Positions 43,101 through 58,100 of a stretch of 64,000 nucleotides of DNA are shown here, piece by piece. The stretch's first letter is position 1. Each line of letters begins with the position of its first letter. The notes under the pieces are model-generated. The model worked only from the letters and a program-made list of their open reading frames with translations. It was not told the origin of the DNA and made no database searches. The stretch is from Hofstenia miamia. Taxonomy: Eukaryota > Xenacoelomorpha > Acoela > Hofsteniidae. Location of the stretch: contig CABFPE010000279.1 in assembly GCA_900660155.1 (NCBI GenBank), positions 253,624 to 317,623 on the forward strand, in the 5' to 3' direction. Both the position numbers and the translations under genes were made by a program.

Positions 43101-46100
43101 CAGAATAATAATATAATCAAAAAAACAAATAGTGTTATATGTTATTTGGTATGATAAAATAAATATATACCACTTGTATATTCAGATGATGACTGAGAAC
43201 CAGTGCTGGCAGTACCACTAGTTGGACCTAAATAATTCAAAAATATATACAATGTAGCAAATATGTAGAAGTTTAAAAGGCTCTATTATAAAATATCATA
43301 AAAGATTGTTTGAAAGTCAAAGGTCTTAAAACTGTATTATTGCTTGCGTACCAATATGCCTTACTTAGAATAATAATATAATCAAAAAAACAAATAGAGT
43401 TATATGTTATTTGGTATGATAAAATAAATATATACCACTTGTATATTCAGATGATGACTGAGAACCAGTGCTGGCAGTACCACTAGTTGGACCTAAATAA
43501 TTCAAAAATATATACAATGTAGCAAATATGTAGAAGTTTAAAAAGCTCTCTTTTTAAATATCAATAAAAGAATGGTTGAAAGGAAAAGGTCTTAAAACGG
43601 TATTTTTCTTTGGTACCCATATGCTTTTATTAGAAAAAAAAATATAATAAAAAAAAAAAAAGTGGTTTATGTTTTTTTGGATGGAAAAAAAAAAATATAC
43701 CCCTTTTATATTTAGATGATGACTGAGAAACCGTGCTGGGAGTACCCCTAGTTTGGCCCAAAAAAATTAAAAAAATATACATTTTAGTAAAAATGTAGAA
43801 ATTTAAAAAGGTCTATTTTAAAAAATCAAAAAAAAATTTTTTTAAAATCACAAATCTTTAAAATGTATTTTTTCTTTCGTACCCATATGCCCTTACTCGA
43901 AAAAAAAAAAAAACAAAAAAAAAAAAAGTGGTTTATGTTTTTTTGGATGGAAAAAAAAAAATATACCCCTTTTATATTTAGATGATGACTGAGAAACCGT
44001 GCTGGGAGTACCCCTAGTTTGGCCCAAAAAAATTAAAAAAATATACAAAGTAGCAAAAATGTAGAAATTTTAAAAGGTCTATTTTAAAATATCAATAAAA
44101 GATTTTTTTGAAAGTCAAAGGTCTTAAAACTGTATTATTGCTTGCGTACCAATATGCCTTACTTAGAATTATAATATAATCAAAAAACAAATAGTGTTAT
44201 ATGTTATTTGGTATGATAAAATAAATATATACCACTTGTATATTCAGATGATGACTGAGAACCAGTGCTGGCAGTACCACTAGTTGGACCTAAATAATTC
44301 AAAAATATATACAATGTAGCAAATATGTAGAAGTTTAAAAGGCTCTATTATAAAATATCAATAAAAGATTGTTTGAAAGTCACAAGTCTTAAAACTGTAT
44401 TATTGCTTGCGTACCTATATGCTTTACTCAGAATAATAATATAATCAAAAAAAACAAATAGTGTTATATGTTATTTGGTATGAAAAAAAAAATTTAAACC
44501 CATTGTTTTTTCCAATGATGACCGAGAACCAGTTCTGGGAGTTACACTAATTGGGCCTTAATTATTTAAAAATTTAAACAATTTTGGCAATTTTGAAGAG
44601 GTTAAAAAGCTCTTTTTATAAATAATCAAAAAAGAATTGTTTAAAGGTAACAATCTTTAAACTGTATTATTGCTTGCCTACCAATATGCCTTACTTAAAA
44701 AAAAAAAATAATTAAAAAAACAAATGGGGTTATATGTATTTGGGTTGGAAAAATAAATATATACCACTTGTATATTCAGATGACTTAGAACCAGTGCTGG
44801 CAGTACCAGTAGTTGGACCTAAATAATTCAAAAATATATACAATGTAGCAAATATTAGAAGTTTAAAAGGCTCTCTTATAAAATGTCAAATAGACGATTG
44901 TTTGAAAGTCAAAGGTCTTAAAACTGTATTATTGCTTGCGTACCTATATGCTTTACTCAGAATAATAATATAATCAAAAAAACAAATAGTGTTATATGTT
45001 ATTTGGTATGATAAAATAAATATATACCACTTGTATATTCAGATGATGACTGAGAACCAGTGCTGGCAGTACCACTAGTTGGACCTAAATAATTCAAAAA
45101 TATATACAATGTAGCAAATATGTAGAAGTTTAAAAGGCTCTATTATAAAATATCAATAAAAGATTGTTTGAAAGTCACAAGTCTTAAAACTGTATTATTG
45201 CTTGCGTACCAATATGCCTTACTTAGAATAATAATATAATCAAAAAACAAATAGTGTTATATGTTATTTGGTATGATAAAATAAATATATACCACTTGTA
45301 TATTCAGATGATGACTGAGAACCAGTGCTGGCAGTACCACTAGTTGGACCTAAATAATTCAAAAATATATACAATGTAGGAAATATTTATAAGTTTAAAA
45401 GGCTTTTTATTAAAAAATTTGTGTAGAACTATTACATACATCTATGCTTACTTAAAGATAATAATTAAATCAAAAACAAACACTGTTAAATAATATTTGC
45501 TATGACAAAATAAATTTATAGCACTAGTATGTTGAGATGATGACTGAGAAATGGTACTGGGTGTACCGCTAGTTGGACCTAAAGTAGTCCAAATAATTCA
45601 CAATGAAGCAAATATGTAGAAGTTTAAAAGGCTCTTTTAAAAAATTTCAGTAGAAATTTGTTTGAAAGTCATATTTTTGAAAAATATGTGAAACAAATTG
45701 AAACTGGAAACACGGAAGGCTCTAACTATAAGGAAATTCAAAAAATTACTAAGAAAAAAAATTTACGAGCTGATCAATACATCTTTGGTTATAATAAGAA
45801 CCTATTTACTTTAACACTTTTTTTGTTTATTATTTAGCTTAACACTTTTTTTGTTTATTTTTTATGATTAGTGCCGTAGCTTCGTTTTCTACTTGTCTTA
45901 TTGTATATATTTGTTAAAATTTGTAAATATGTATAAACATTAAATATGTATACATGTGCAATGTAGACAGAAAATGTAGGAAATGTAAATAAAGCTATTT
46001 AATAAAAAAAATTATTATTGATTATGTACATCTATGCTTAATCACAAAAATTAAAGAAATTCAAAGCAAATATTGGGATAGAGTAGTATATGAATTGATT

Positions 46101-49100
46101 ATACAAAATTCAAATTAACTCATGGTTTCTCTGAGTCGAATATTGTCAATTCAAAGAATGATGATCAATCTCTTTTATATGCTGGAAATTGTAACTATTA
46201 TGACTTCGCATGTAATTCAAAAGACTACATAGTCTTATCAAGGATGGAATGAAACCTTTTGAGCGCCAATAGGCAAGCTAGTGTAGAAACACTTTTTTGA
46301 AAGTCTCACTCAAGTATCTTCTCTTCTATTTGACAATATCTTTACTTCGTTTCCTGCTATTCATATGTTAAGCAATTTCAAAATCAAGGGGCCTTTTACT
46401 ATCAGGCATAATCGTCTCGGACATGTGCAGATAAAATCAAAGTTTTCACTGATGGTGATTGCGGTAATTCGGCATTTTACCTCTCTGAAACAATCAAGAC
46501 TGACGTTAAGGAAAGACAATAGTAGTCGGTGCCTGCTCAAATTTTGTTGATGGAACGCCAAAGCAGGCGCAGTTGATTCTAAACTCACTTTCTCTGTCGG
46601 ACGGGAATTTCAAAAAGTATAGCTGTCCCACCAAAAGTAAAAAATGGTATTTCAAAATGGTGACGTAGATATTTGACATGATGAGAACGTATATACAACC
46701 AACTGTGAATTAATATTTTGTAACAATGTTTAGAAATCCGGTATTGCTGAATATCAAATTTTCTACTGAAAAACTAATTGAATAAGTTAACAAACACAAA
46801 AAAGAACGGGAGTTTAAAATTGATATTACTTTTCAAATAAAATAGTTACCTGCTGTAATAGTGGTTGGTGGTTTAAAGCAACCTTCAGTAACAATCTTAA
46901 TACGCTGAGCTTTAAGGCAAGAATCGCTAAGTAAGATAACAAAAATCTTAAGCAATTTAAGCTCTTCATCAATGAGAATTGGAACGGCAACTACCTCATT
47001 TGAACTAACTTTATAAATCTAAATATTAAGTTGAAAATAAACATCATAAGTCAGACATTTACAAGCAATGTTCATTGAACATAAATTGTTAAGCATAGAA
47101 TGTAACTTAAATTATCCACTCATATGGATACTGGGAACCTTTAAATCGAAAATAGCTTGCCGGTTTGAATTGTTCAGTGAATCTGAAAAAGCTGTAACGT
47201 TGCATTTGTGAAAACCATTGTCAATAGTCTATTAGAATTAACCCAAAGATTGAAACTTTTAGAAGGGTCTCTTATAGAAAACATTTTGGTGGAAATTAAA
47301 CACTTTTCAGTTTCATAATATAAGCCATTTGAAACTGGTATTTTGTTAGTAATGTGAGCAGAGACCGATTATTAGCAAAGTTAGATTGTTACATTAGTAA
47401 TTATTTTTAATGTCATTCGCAAATATTTAAATATATATATTGTGAGAATTGTTGAATACAGTCAATCACAAAAATTGAAAATATATATATTATTTTTATT
47501 GTTTTGAGTTTGGCAGTTGAACATTTTTGCAAAAAGGGTGTACTTTTCTTTTTTATTAAAGCAAAATTTCGTGTTATGGAAGCATTCCAACTAAGATTTT
47601 AATTTCAAATATCAATTTTGTTTTTTCGCACCATATGTGTTGAGTCAATTATTCATGTATTCCTTTACCCAACCAGCTAGTCACATGCTCTCATTGCCAA
47701 TTCTGTTAATCAACTTATATTGAATTATTGTGTTGAAGGTATTGATGTAATCAAAGAAAGTAATTCTGGTAAATAAAGTGTCGTTGGTATTCGGAATTTA
47801 GTAGATATGCAGAAAATATACAATAACAGATCCGCTGTTCCTTTGTTTGTTATATTTGCAAATTAGTATAAATACCATGTATATTTCACTTCACAAATGT
47901 ATATATCAGATGCACATTGTTCTAAAATCCTCGCAACCGTAGGAGTAACTGCAATAGGTCAAAATTTGTAAAAGTTTCTGGACAAATTTTAGTTTCAATA
48001 TTCGTTTTTGGAACCGGAGTTTCCACAGCACGCTTCCATTTTACAGAGATAATAATAAGAGTTAAAGCAAATTTATTGCCTAAGTGAATAATAAGAGCTA
48101 CAAAATAACATACATAAGCGAATTTAAACATAAAAAATATAAAAAACACCTTACTTAAAGGGCCTAAAATATTTATAAATTGAGTCCAAGTGCTTAATTC
48201 ATTAGAAATTCCAATTAATGATAATAATAATAATTTAAATTAATAATAATAATAATAATAATAATAATTATTATTATTATTATGGCGCTGAATACACCTC
48301 ACCTATTATAATGGCGTTGAATACATTTTTATGAACTATTATAGCGTCGCTGAATACAAAATCTATTATAATGACGCTTAATAATTTTGCCTGATTATTA
48401 TAATGGAGCTCAATACTATTACTATTATTAAGCGAAAAAAATTTGAAAACGACTAATTTTTTTGGCATATATGAAATAGATTATGCAGAAAGTTACATCC
48501 ATATCAAATTTTCTGAATACACTCATATCTTGAGGATTTTTTAATAAAAAAACTTCTTAGGGGGCACACCCTTGCGAAAACTTAGATTGTTTAACGAATA
48601 ATGTACGGATTAACTTGCAACTAGGGTTATTCGCTTCTAAGCTTGATTTTACATCTAGATAATGGTTTCTATTGTTTTTAGAAGAGGTCTATTCCGATAT
48701 TTTTTAAGAAATCTTAGCATGAACATTTTGTAGGGGCAGGATAATGTAGGACGTTACTGAATCAAACAGTTTTGAACTAGTCTTTCCATTGAATAAGTTA
48801 AAAAGTTTTTTCTAGATGTAAAATGTAATTTAGAAGAGAATAAAAGTGATCCGAAGTCGATCCGAGCATTGTTAGCTGTACAATCAACGTTTAATTAAGA
48901 GTCATTCCATCAAAAAAATGTTTATTAGGGTTATGACATTGCTAAAATGCTGATTGTGCTGCGAATAATGCTCAGATCGACTTCGTACTACTTTTATTCT
49001 CTTCTAAGCTTTATTTTACATCTAGAAAGTTCTTTCAAGTTACTTTAGGCGAACCCAAAAGCTGATTTTGCTAAGACCAGCTGGGGAAAATTATTACTGC

Positions 49101-52100
49101 AAGAACCAATCTAAGTGAGGGAAAAATTGTTCAAATGTGCAGATTGTTGTATGCAATAATCTACTTGATCATTCAACAGTTAGATAGACTAGTATTCAAT
49201 AAGAAATTATAATAAAATATCAAGCGCCCTTATAATAGACCTTTAGTTATATTTAGCGCCATTATAATAGTTCAATTTAGTTTGTATTCAGCGCCTTTAT
49301 AATAGCTCATTGTGCCAAAATTTGGAAGCCCCTATCTCTTAAACTAATGCCTCTATCTTGCTCAAACTTAAGGGTAACAAATTAAGCATTGCATAGCGAA
49401 GCTACACGGCAAGTTTCATTGAAATTGAATACAAACTGAGGCCAATAAATGCAAAGGGCGCTTAATACACGAACATACCCGAAAATCAGTTACTCAGCGC
49501 CATTATAATAATAATAATAAGAGTTAGAAGCAAATTTATTGCATAAGTTAGTAACAAGAACTACAAACTAACACACAAACAAATACACACAAGCAAATAT
49601 AAATATACACAAATATAAATATGCACCTTACTTAAAGGACTTAAAATTGATATAAATTGAGTCCAGGTGCTTAATTCATTTGTAATTACAATTAATAATT
49701 GCTTTTCCAGTAAAATTTCTTTTATCTTTTTTTTAAAATGTTTATAATTTTTTTCAGTTTTAATTTCCACATTTAGATCATTCCACAATTTCGAACAGAT
49801 AAATGTAAATGAATCTTTGCGATTAATATTACTAAAAAGTTTTTTGTTTCTTTGATTGTGCTTTAAGAAATCATTTAGCAACTTAAAGGAATTTGAGCTA
49901 TTAACATATTTCTGCATTATGCAGAGTGATTGATATTGGATATAATATAAAGGTGATAGTATCTTATATATTGATATTAAGTCTTTGACGGATTCGTGTT
50001 TGGGGATATAATTGAGTGATCTCAAAGACCAGTTGTACATTTTTGATAATGATGTTCTATTTTAAGTAGTTATATGTTGAAAGAGAAAGCAGCAATAACT
50101 AAATTCACTGATTACAAAAGAATTAATAAACTGTATATGATATGGATTCCCTAGGTGCCGTAAATGATATAAAAATTTAATTCCAGATGCCATTTTTCTT
50201 AATTTTAAAAACAAAAATTCATTAAATCTTAAATCTTGATCAATTACATTTTTATTTATGTTAATTTTGATATTTTCGGAAATCTTTTGATGTTCCTTTG
50301 GTGATAATATAATAAATTAAGTTTTATTTGCATTAATTTTTAATCTATTATTATCAAAATACGTAATCAGTGATTCAATGTCTTTAGTCAAAAACTTAGT
50401 AGCGTCAAACGGATTTTTCGATGTTCTAATAATACATGTGTCATCAGCGTATTGGTAAATAGTTCCCTTTTTTAATGTATGAGACATGTCGTTTACATAG
50501 AGTGCAAATAAGATAGGCCCTAATACTGTGCCTTGTGGAACTCCAAGATTTGTATAGTCTGAAAAAATTCCGTCCAATTTTACACGCTGTTTTCGATCAT
50601 TCAAAAAATGCATTATAAGAGGTATAGCTAAACGACTGAAGCCCTGTTCANNNNNNNNNNNNNNNNNNNNNNNNNNNNNNNNNNNNNNNNNNNNNNNNNN
50701 NNNNNNNNNNNNNNNNNNNNNNNNNNNNNNNNNNNNNNNNNNNNNNNNNNNNNNNNNNNNNNNNNNNNNNNNNNNNNNNNNNNNNNNNNNNNNNNNNNNN
50801 NNNNNNNNNNNNNNNNNNNNNNNNNNNNNNNNNNNNNNNNNNNNNNNNNNNNNNNNNNNNNNNNNNNNNNNNNNNNNNNNNNNNNNNNNNNNNNNNNNNN
50901 NNNNNNNNNNNNNNNNNNNNNNNNNNNNNNNNNNNNNNNNNNNNNNNNNNNNNNNNNNNNNNNNNNNNNNNNNNNNNNNNNNNNNNNNNNNNNNNNNNNN
51001 NNNNNNNNNNNNNNNNNNNNNNNNNNNNNNNNNNNNNNNNNNNNNNNNNNNNNNNNNNNNNNNNNNNNNNNNNNNNNNNNNNNNNNNNNNNNNNNNNNNN
51101 NNNNNNNNNNNNNNNNNNNNNNNNNNNNNNNNNNNNNNNNNNNNNNNNNNNNNNNNNNNNNNNNNNNNNNNNNNNNNNNNNNNNNNNNNNNNNNNNNNNN
51201 NNNNNNNNNNNNNNNNNNNNNNNNNNNNNNNNNNNNNNNNNNNNNNNNNNNNNNNNNNNNNNNNNNNNNNNNNNNNNNNNNNNNNNNNNNNNNNNNNNNN
51301 NNNNNNNNNNNNNNNNNNNNNNNNNNNNNNNNNNNNNNNNNNNNNNNNNNNNNNNNNNNNNNNNNNNNNNNNNNNNNNNNNNNNNNNNNNNNNNNNNNNN
51401 NNNNNNNNNNNNNNNNNNNNNNNNNNNNNNNNNNNNNNNNNNNNNNNNNNNNNNNNNNNNNNNNNNNNNNNNNNNNNNNNNNNNNNNNNNNNNNNNNNNN
51501 NNNNNNNNNNNNNNNNNNNNNNNNNNNNNNNNNNNNNNNNNNNNNNNNNNNNNNNNNNNNNNNNNNNNNNNNNNNNNNNNNNNNNNNNNNNNNNNNNNNN
51601 NNNNNNNNNNNNNNNNNNNNNNNNNNNNNNNNNNNAAATTTTAAAATTCATTGAATTAAAGGCCTTGCTAAGATCGAGAAATGCAACCGCTGTGGACAAT
51701 TTTTTATTTAAATTAGATTTTGTTTTTTCTGAAATTGAAAAAATTGCGTTAGCTGTGCTGAAGTTTGGCCTAAATCCGTATTGATTTTCTGATAAAATGG
51801 GATTCTCCTTAATAAATGTATACATTCGTCCTGTAAGAATTTTTTCAAATAATTTTACAAACAGATTAGTAATACTAATTGGGCGATAATTATTGGGATC
51901 TAATGGGTCGCTTTTTTTGTATAGTGGTGAAATATCAGAATTTTTCAAAATATCTGGAAATTGATTGTCAATAATACATTGATTAAATGCAAAAAGAAGA
52001 TATTCGTTAAATATACGAAAATACTTTTTAATTATCCAATATGGCAAGTAACTAAAACCGCATGACTTGTTTTCATCAAGTTTAAGAACTTCTTTTCTTA

Positions 52101-55100
52101 AATCGTAATATGGAATTAAGCTGAAGTTAAATTGAGTTTTGACGTTACTAACCATTTTAGTGTTAGAAGAAATTTTGTTTCGGATTGATATAAATTCAAA
52201 TTTACCCATATTTTCAAAAGTTTTGTTTAATACATTTGCAATTTTGCGTTTATCCCTGCATATCATATCATCATCACGTATCCCTTCAATTTTTGTAGTT
52301 AAACCTTTAGATTTTCAAATACTTCTGTTTACAAAATTCCATTTTTGACTAGAGTTTTTTTAATTTAATATTTTCAAAAAAAGAACTATTTTTTAATATG
52401 TTTTGAGAATTTGATCGGGAAAGAAACTTGTATATTTATTTCTTGCACTGCAACTGGAATGTGGTTTCCTTTCTCGTAATCGACCAAGGGTATATAGCTC
52501 TCGTTTGGGATTTATTCTTCTCAAAATATATTTACTATTGTTCGTTATTTTGTCATTAGCTTGTTATGATTGTCCAAAATAAATTCCTTCATTGGTGTAT
52601 ATGAGTGGAAATCATTGTTCTGTCTAAATTTCTGTATTGTTTTCAAAGTTTTATTTTAAGTGTTTCATATTGAGTAGGAGGTAAATTAATGAAGAAACTT
52701 TTTCTCAAGTTTATAAACGTGTTCATCAAATCTGAGGTCATTGGACAAGATCAATCCAAGAACTATGATATTACTTTTTTGTTGAATTCCATGAATTTTA
52801 CGAAGTTTATCGCCTTTTCGAAATAGAATACAGAGGTCTGCAGATTTGTTTGTATTGAAAAACATTATTCAAATTGCACCATGACATAAGTTCTTTAATA
52901 ATTTTTTCAGTTTGATCAGGGTATGCATAGAAACCGAGAATGATGCAATTGATATCATCCGCATATTTAATCAATTTACCAGATTCGGAAGAAATTTGCA
53001 TTTCGTCATATAATAAATTAAACATGATAGTATCTTGAGGAACACAACAGTTAGTCTCAAGTAATCCTGAGTGATGTTCGCCCATATCAACATATTGATT
53101 TCTTTCAATTAGAAAATCAGAGAGAATGTTAATTACATGTTTTTGATCGGGTATTAATTCAGCTATTTTTTCTACATTCCTGTGCCTTGGAGCGCGGTCA
53201 AATGCCTTACTGAGATCAAAAGTAAATATTCTCACATAGTCGTAAAGCTCACTGTGATTTTTGCATGCATTAATGATTTTCAGAAGAGCGCACTCTGTCG
53301 ATGAACCTTTTCTGAAACCAAATTGGTTAGAGTTAAGTGTCTTCATGTACTTGTCAGATATTAATGTGTCAAAGAGTAATCTCTCGAAAATTCTAGAAAT
53401 AATTGAGTTAATGGATACAAAACGGAGATTGTCTAGTGACTCAATTTTTTGCACATTTTGGAGTTGGTACTACAAGGGAGATTTTAAGAAACTTTGGCTC
53501 GTGCCTTTCTTGATACTGAGATTAAAAATATAGGCTAACACTTCGGCTAAATTATGTGCGTTTTTTTAATTAACCAGTAAGGAATACCATCTCGACCAGA
53601 TAAGTCAACGTTCTAAAACATTTGCTGAAAAGTGTTGCATAAATTTCACTCAATTTCCTGTACAATTAATTGGGTATTTCTAATAAAAATAAATGTCATG
53701 TTTTAAAGCTGCTGAATTTTTTCTGTTTGAACGTAGGGAAACTCGCTTACATCTGTGGAAAAGAGTTTCAGGATTTAATTCGTTTCTTTCTACTGATTGA
53801 ATGGATTGAAAAAATTATTTAGAAGTAAAGTTTCATTTTCGTTCAAACATATTCTTTATTCTTCTTTGCATTTCATTTATCATTTCATCAATTATTGATT
53901 GATTAATTGTATTTTTGCAAAGCTGAAGTTCTATTTTTTCGATGACCCATTGTATTCTCTTTAATTGACTCTTATTTCCATTATAAAAGCTTTTTCTATC
54001 TCTTAATAATTCTACTAAATTTGCATCTATCATATTTTCATTGCGAGAGGAATAGCAGGCGGATGTTTTTTTTGTGGTTATTTTCAATATTTCGATAATT
54101 TGATCATCGAAATTTTCAATAAACATGAATATTTTCTTCATTAAACATTGTTTGGCAACCTTTTTGTCAAGCATTTCGTTTATTGCCGTCAAGTAATAGC
54201 ATACTCGACAATTGCGTTTTCTGATTTCGTTGGGCATTTTAAAATTTTTTTTCGCATTTATTATACGTATACACTTTATATATATATATATATATATGTA
54301 TAGGCTTTTCCAGCCTGCTTGTCCGGTCGTCTATCTGGTTCGCATACGTACCGCAAAATCTTTAACCATTTGCGGTGTTACATTCAAAAGTAAATGATTC
54401 GTAGAAGTCATTAGTAAATATTGCATACTATAACAATCAAATTAATTAATAATCATCAATTGACGAAAAAATATAATAATGTTTTGTCAGTAAAAATTAA
54501 CAATTTTAATCAAGTTTTTCAGTTGTACTCATCAAAATTTCTAAGCGCACCCACCCGTAACTGCAGGTACGGCAGGGCAAAAATGGGTACACGCGGAGAA
54601 AGCCGTACCAGCACATCACTCATATACACAATATGCAAAGTAAAAAACATTAAATACATTAAATGACCTGGCCTAGATTTTCTTCAGGGTCTGTAGGATC
54701 GCTTAGTGGTGTAAGAAACAATTCCTTCTTATTATCACGCACGGATTCTTCACCTGTTTCGCTATTGTTAACTTTGAAGAGCACTCGAAATTCCAAAATA
54801 TTGTCTTCATTTGAGGCGAAAAACACTTTGAGATTATCGACTTCATTTTTAGCAGTATTCTAATTCAGTTAATTAGAAAAATCCTATATTTCATTTAAAA
54901 TACTTACACTATTAACTGGAATAACGTGAATCATTTTATCACTATCTGAGCAGTCGACATCCTCATCAACCTTAGTTTCATCAATAGTTTCGCAAACAAG
55001 TGGAGTAGTTGTTGTAGTGGAAATAGCTAAATTTTAAATAATTAAATGTATATACAAGATCGTACAGATGCTACTAGTTTAAAAGTGGAATGATGCGATC

Positions 55101-58100
55101 AATTATTGCATCATTTAAATATCAACACTTCAATGACAAAATTTAATATAAAATGCTTACCAGTTGTCGTAGATGTAATCGACTTAAAGCAGCCTTCCGC
55201 CACAACTTCAATACGAGTATCTTTTTGACATGTATCTGATACTAAGGCAATCTTTATTTGGAATACCACCAACTCATCAGGAATGCTAACAGGAATATTT
55301 ATGACTTCGTTGGAATTGGCTTGGAAGATCTAAATGTATAGTCAATAAAGAATTCATATTATTCCAGAATGAATTTGTGCAGATAATAAACTATAAAATT
55401 AACATTACTAAAAACATGAAAAATTTGCAAATAATTGTAGAACACATGGAATTCAAACATTACTATACAAACTACATGGTATAATCACGATAGTTCCAAA
55501 TTTTATCTTTAAAAATTTTTTATTGATTTTCGGAAACTTTGCTAATAAAGATTACTACATGCACGTATAGGATTAAATATCTGTAAACTACATTTCATTT
55601 ACACTTAAAAAGAATAAGATGAAAGAAAAGAAGACAACAATTAACTATATAGAGAACAATTTCAATCGAAAAAATGTTTTCAAATCAAATTACCTCTCCA
55701 AAGTCGCCTGCACGGTCGGTTAATTGAAATATCTCAGTATCTACGAAACTGAAGCTGTTGTCAAGTATTGATCCCTCTGCAGTGTCTCTATTCTTGGCCC
55801 AGAAAAATATACGGAATTCCACAGGATTAGTGTTATTTGTGAATAAAAGTTCAATATTATCAACATCTTCCTTAGGATCATTCTAATAAAAAGTACTTAA
55901 AGCTTACTAAAGCAACATGTAAAACCTACATGATCAAGAACAATACTGAAAATCATATCATCTACGTTAGTGCAATTCATTATTTCATTTGCCGTTGTTT
56001 CGTTTTTACGTTCCATATTACCAACCGCTTCGCAGACTTTACTAGTAGCTGTTGTAGATGGCCCGACAGAAACTAAATAATAATACATTAAACATATAAT
56101 GGAATTAATAAATGCAATGCATTACTTCGAAATTTTAAGAAATTAAAGATATCTTCTGATAGAGAGAATAAGATATTTGCATACAAATGCTAAGCAACGA
56201 GTTGCTTTTGGTTTTTGAGTGGCTTAAAAAATCTCTCGCTCGTTAAAAATTTTATCTGTATGAAGAATCAAATGATAGTTTGTAATAAATATTACGAAAT
56301 TTATTAATGAAAGCATTATATCTAAAACAAACATTAAAATTGTGAAAATACTACCTGTTGTAAATGCGGTTGTTGATGATACCTCCATACAATCATCAAC
56401 TGATAGAGAAATTGCATCAGCATTATAGCAAGTATCATGTAGCAAAACAATATAAACAGTTACGATCCTGTACTTTTCAGAAACGAGAATTGGAATCCTG
56501 ATAATTTCGTTTGTTTCAACTTCGGAAATCTAAACATTGTTTCTAACAAACCAACAAATATTTAGCAACAGTCAAGTATGTCTATATAACACTATGGGCC
56601 GTATAGAGGCAAACCGTTAACTGTTGGAATTCATCGTTTGGTAAACTGAAAAATAAGAGATATGCATAAAAGAATATTGTAAAACTAGAATAATAAATTG
56701 ATTGAATTAAGAGTATATTTCATCGGTAAGTGAAAATGACAACTTAATTGAGGAGAGATGGATTCTTTTTTCTACAAGAATACAGTTCAAAGTTTATATT
56801 AAGCATTAGATAACAAAAGAAACATTTGAGATTTATAGTTACTTAATTATTCATTCAATGGACATAACAAGACTATTGCGAAATATAACCAATAAAAAGT
56901 GGCATTTTTAAATAAATAAAATAAACATACCAATCCATATGAAGTTGAGGAAGAAACAGCTAAATAAATATTGGGTTCAACTTCGTTATTGTTGTCCCTC
57001 AGATATTCTAATCCTGTACTCAAGCTTTTAACATAATAAATTACTCGGAAACGAACAACCGCAGGACCAAATCTTGGAGTGAACTTAACTTCAACATTAT
57101 TGGGCTAGAAATATAAATTAACTAAATAAGGCAAAACATGTACATACATCTCGGACTGGAACAGAGTACAACTTGTTGAATGGGCTCCCGAAACATATTA
57201 CTTTCTGATCTTCGACCCATGATACAGTTTGAAGTTCCATGCCTTCAATATCATCACAAGCAAGTCCGGATGTGGTAGCTGCAGATGAGTAAAAAGTGGA
57301 AACAACTAACATAAAAACAAAATTAATTACAAACAAAATTAGGAAAATTCATACAAATATTATGCGGCAAAGTCATGATTTTTTCAACAAAAATTAACTT
57401 CCAAAAAAATACTAGTATGTACTGCATTAAAAAAACTTAAAGGGGGGGAGCAAAAAGAAGTATTAAATTTTGAAATAAGAAGAGCGTGATATTTAGTAAT
57501 ACAGTATATCAAAGTGAATTTTCTGAATATAAAAATATGCACGTAAATAAATAAATAGATTCAAACCCGTTTCAGAAGATGACTGAGAAAACGTTCCACT
57601 AGTAGACGCACCTAAAGAAATCAAGAATGATGTTTTTAATCAATCAAAGAGATATAGTTTATAAAAATATAAAGCATACTATTTCTGTGGGATACCCCTA
57701 TAGAAACATTTGTTAAGGCAACACTATCTTCATTTAAAAGTTGACAAAAGAAGGTCTTACCTCAAAAATATATAAACTATATCAATGCTACTGCTGCTAT
57801 TTGCAGTTAAAACAACTTTGAATGCCTTCTTGAAAATGTGCTTCCAGGAGAAGCTCATAATTAATAGTAAAATAATTTATTAAAATGTAATTTGTTTCGT
57901 TAAGATTTCTCATTAACTTTAGACAAATTATTTACCAGTGGTCCATGGAGTTGAAGATGGCTGAGAATACGTGCTAGAAAATGCGCCAGTAGAAGTACCT
58001 AATTAAAAGCAGAATTAATTTAACATTAAATTAAATACAGGGTTATTCATAATTAACACTACAACTTTGAAATTAATTTCTGTATTTGCGACACACAGTA

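Noticed and set aside
42101-45600. The 265-bp array as a non-coding satellite
   Set aside because: Most copies keep AG and GT at fixed places, all exon cores are open in the same phase, a 3-bp indel keeps frame, and flanking exons join in phase 1.
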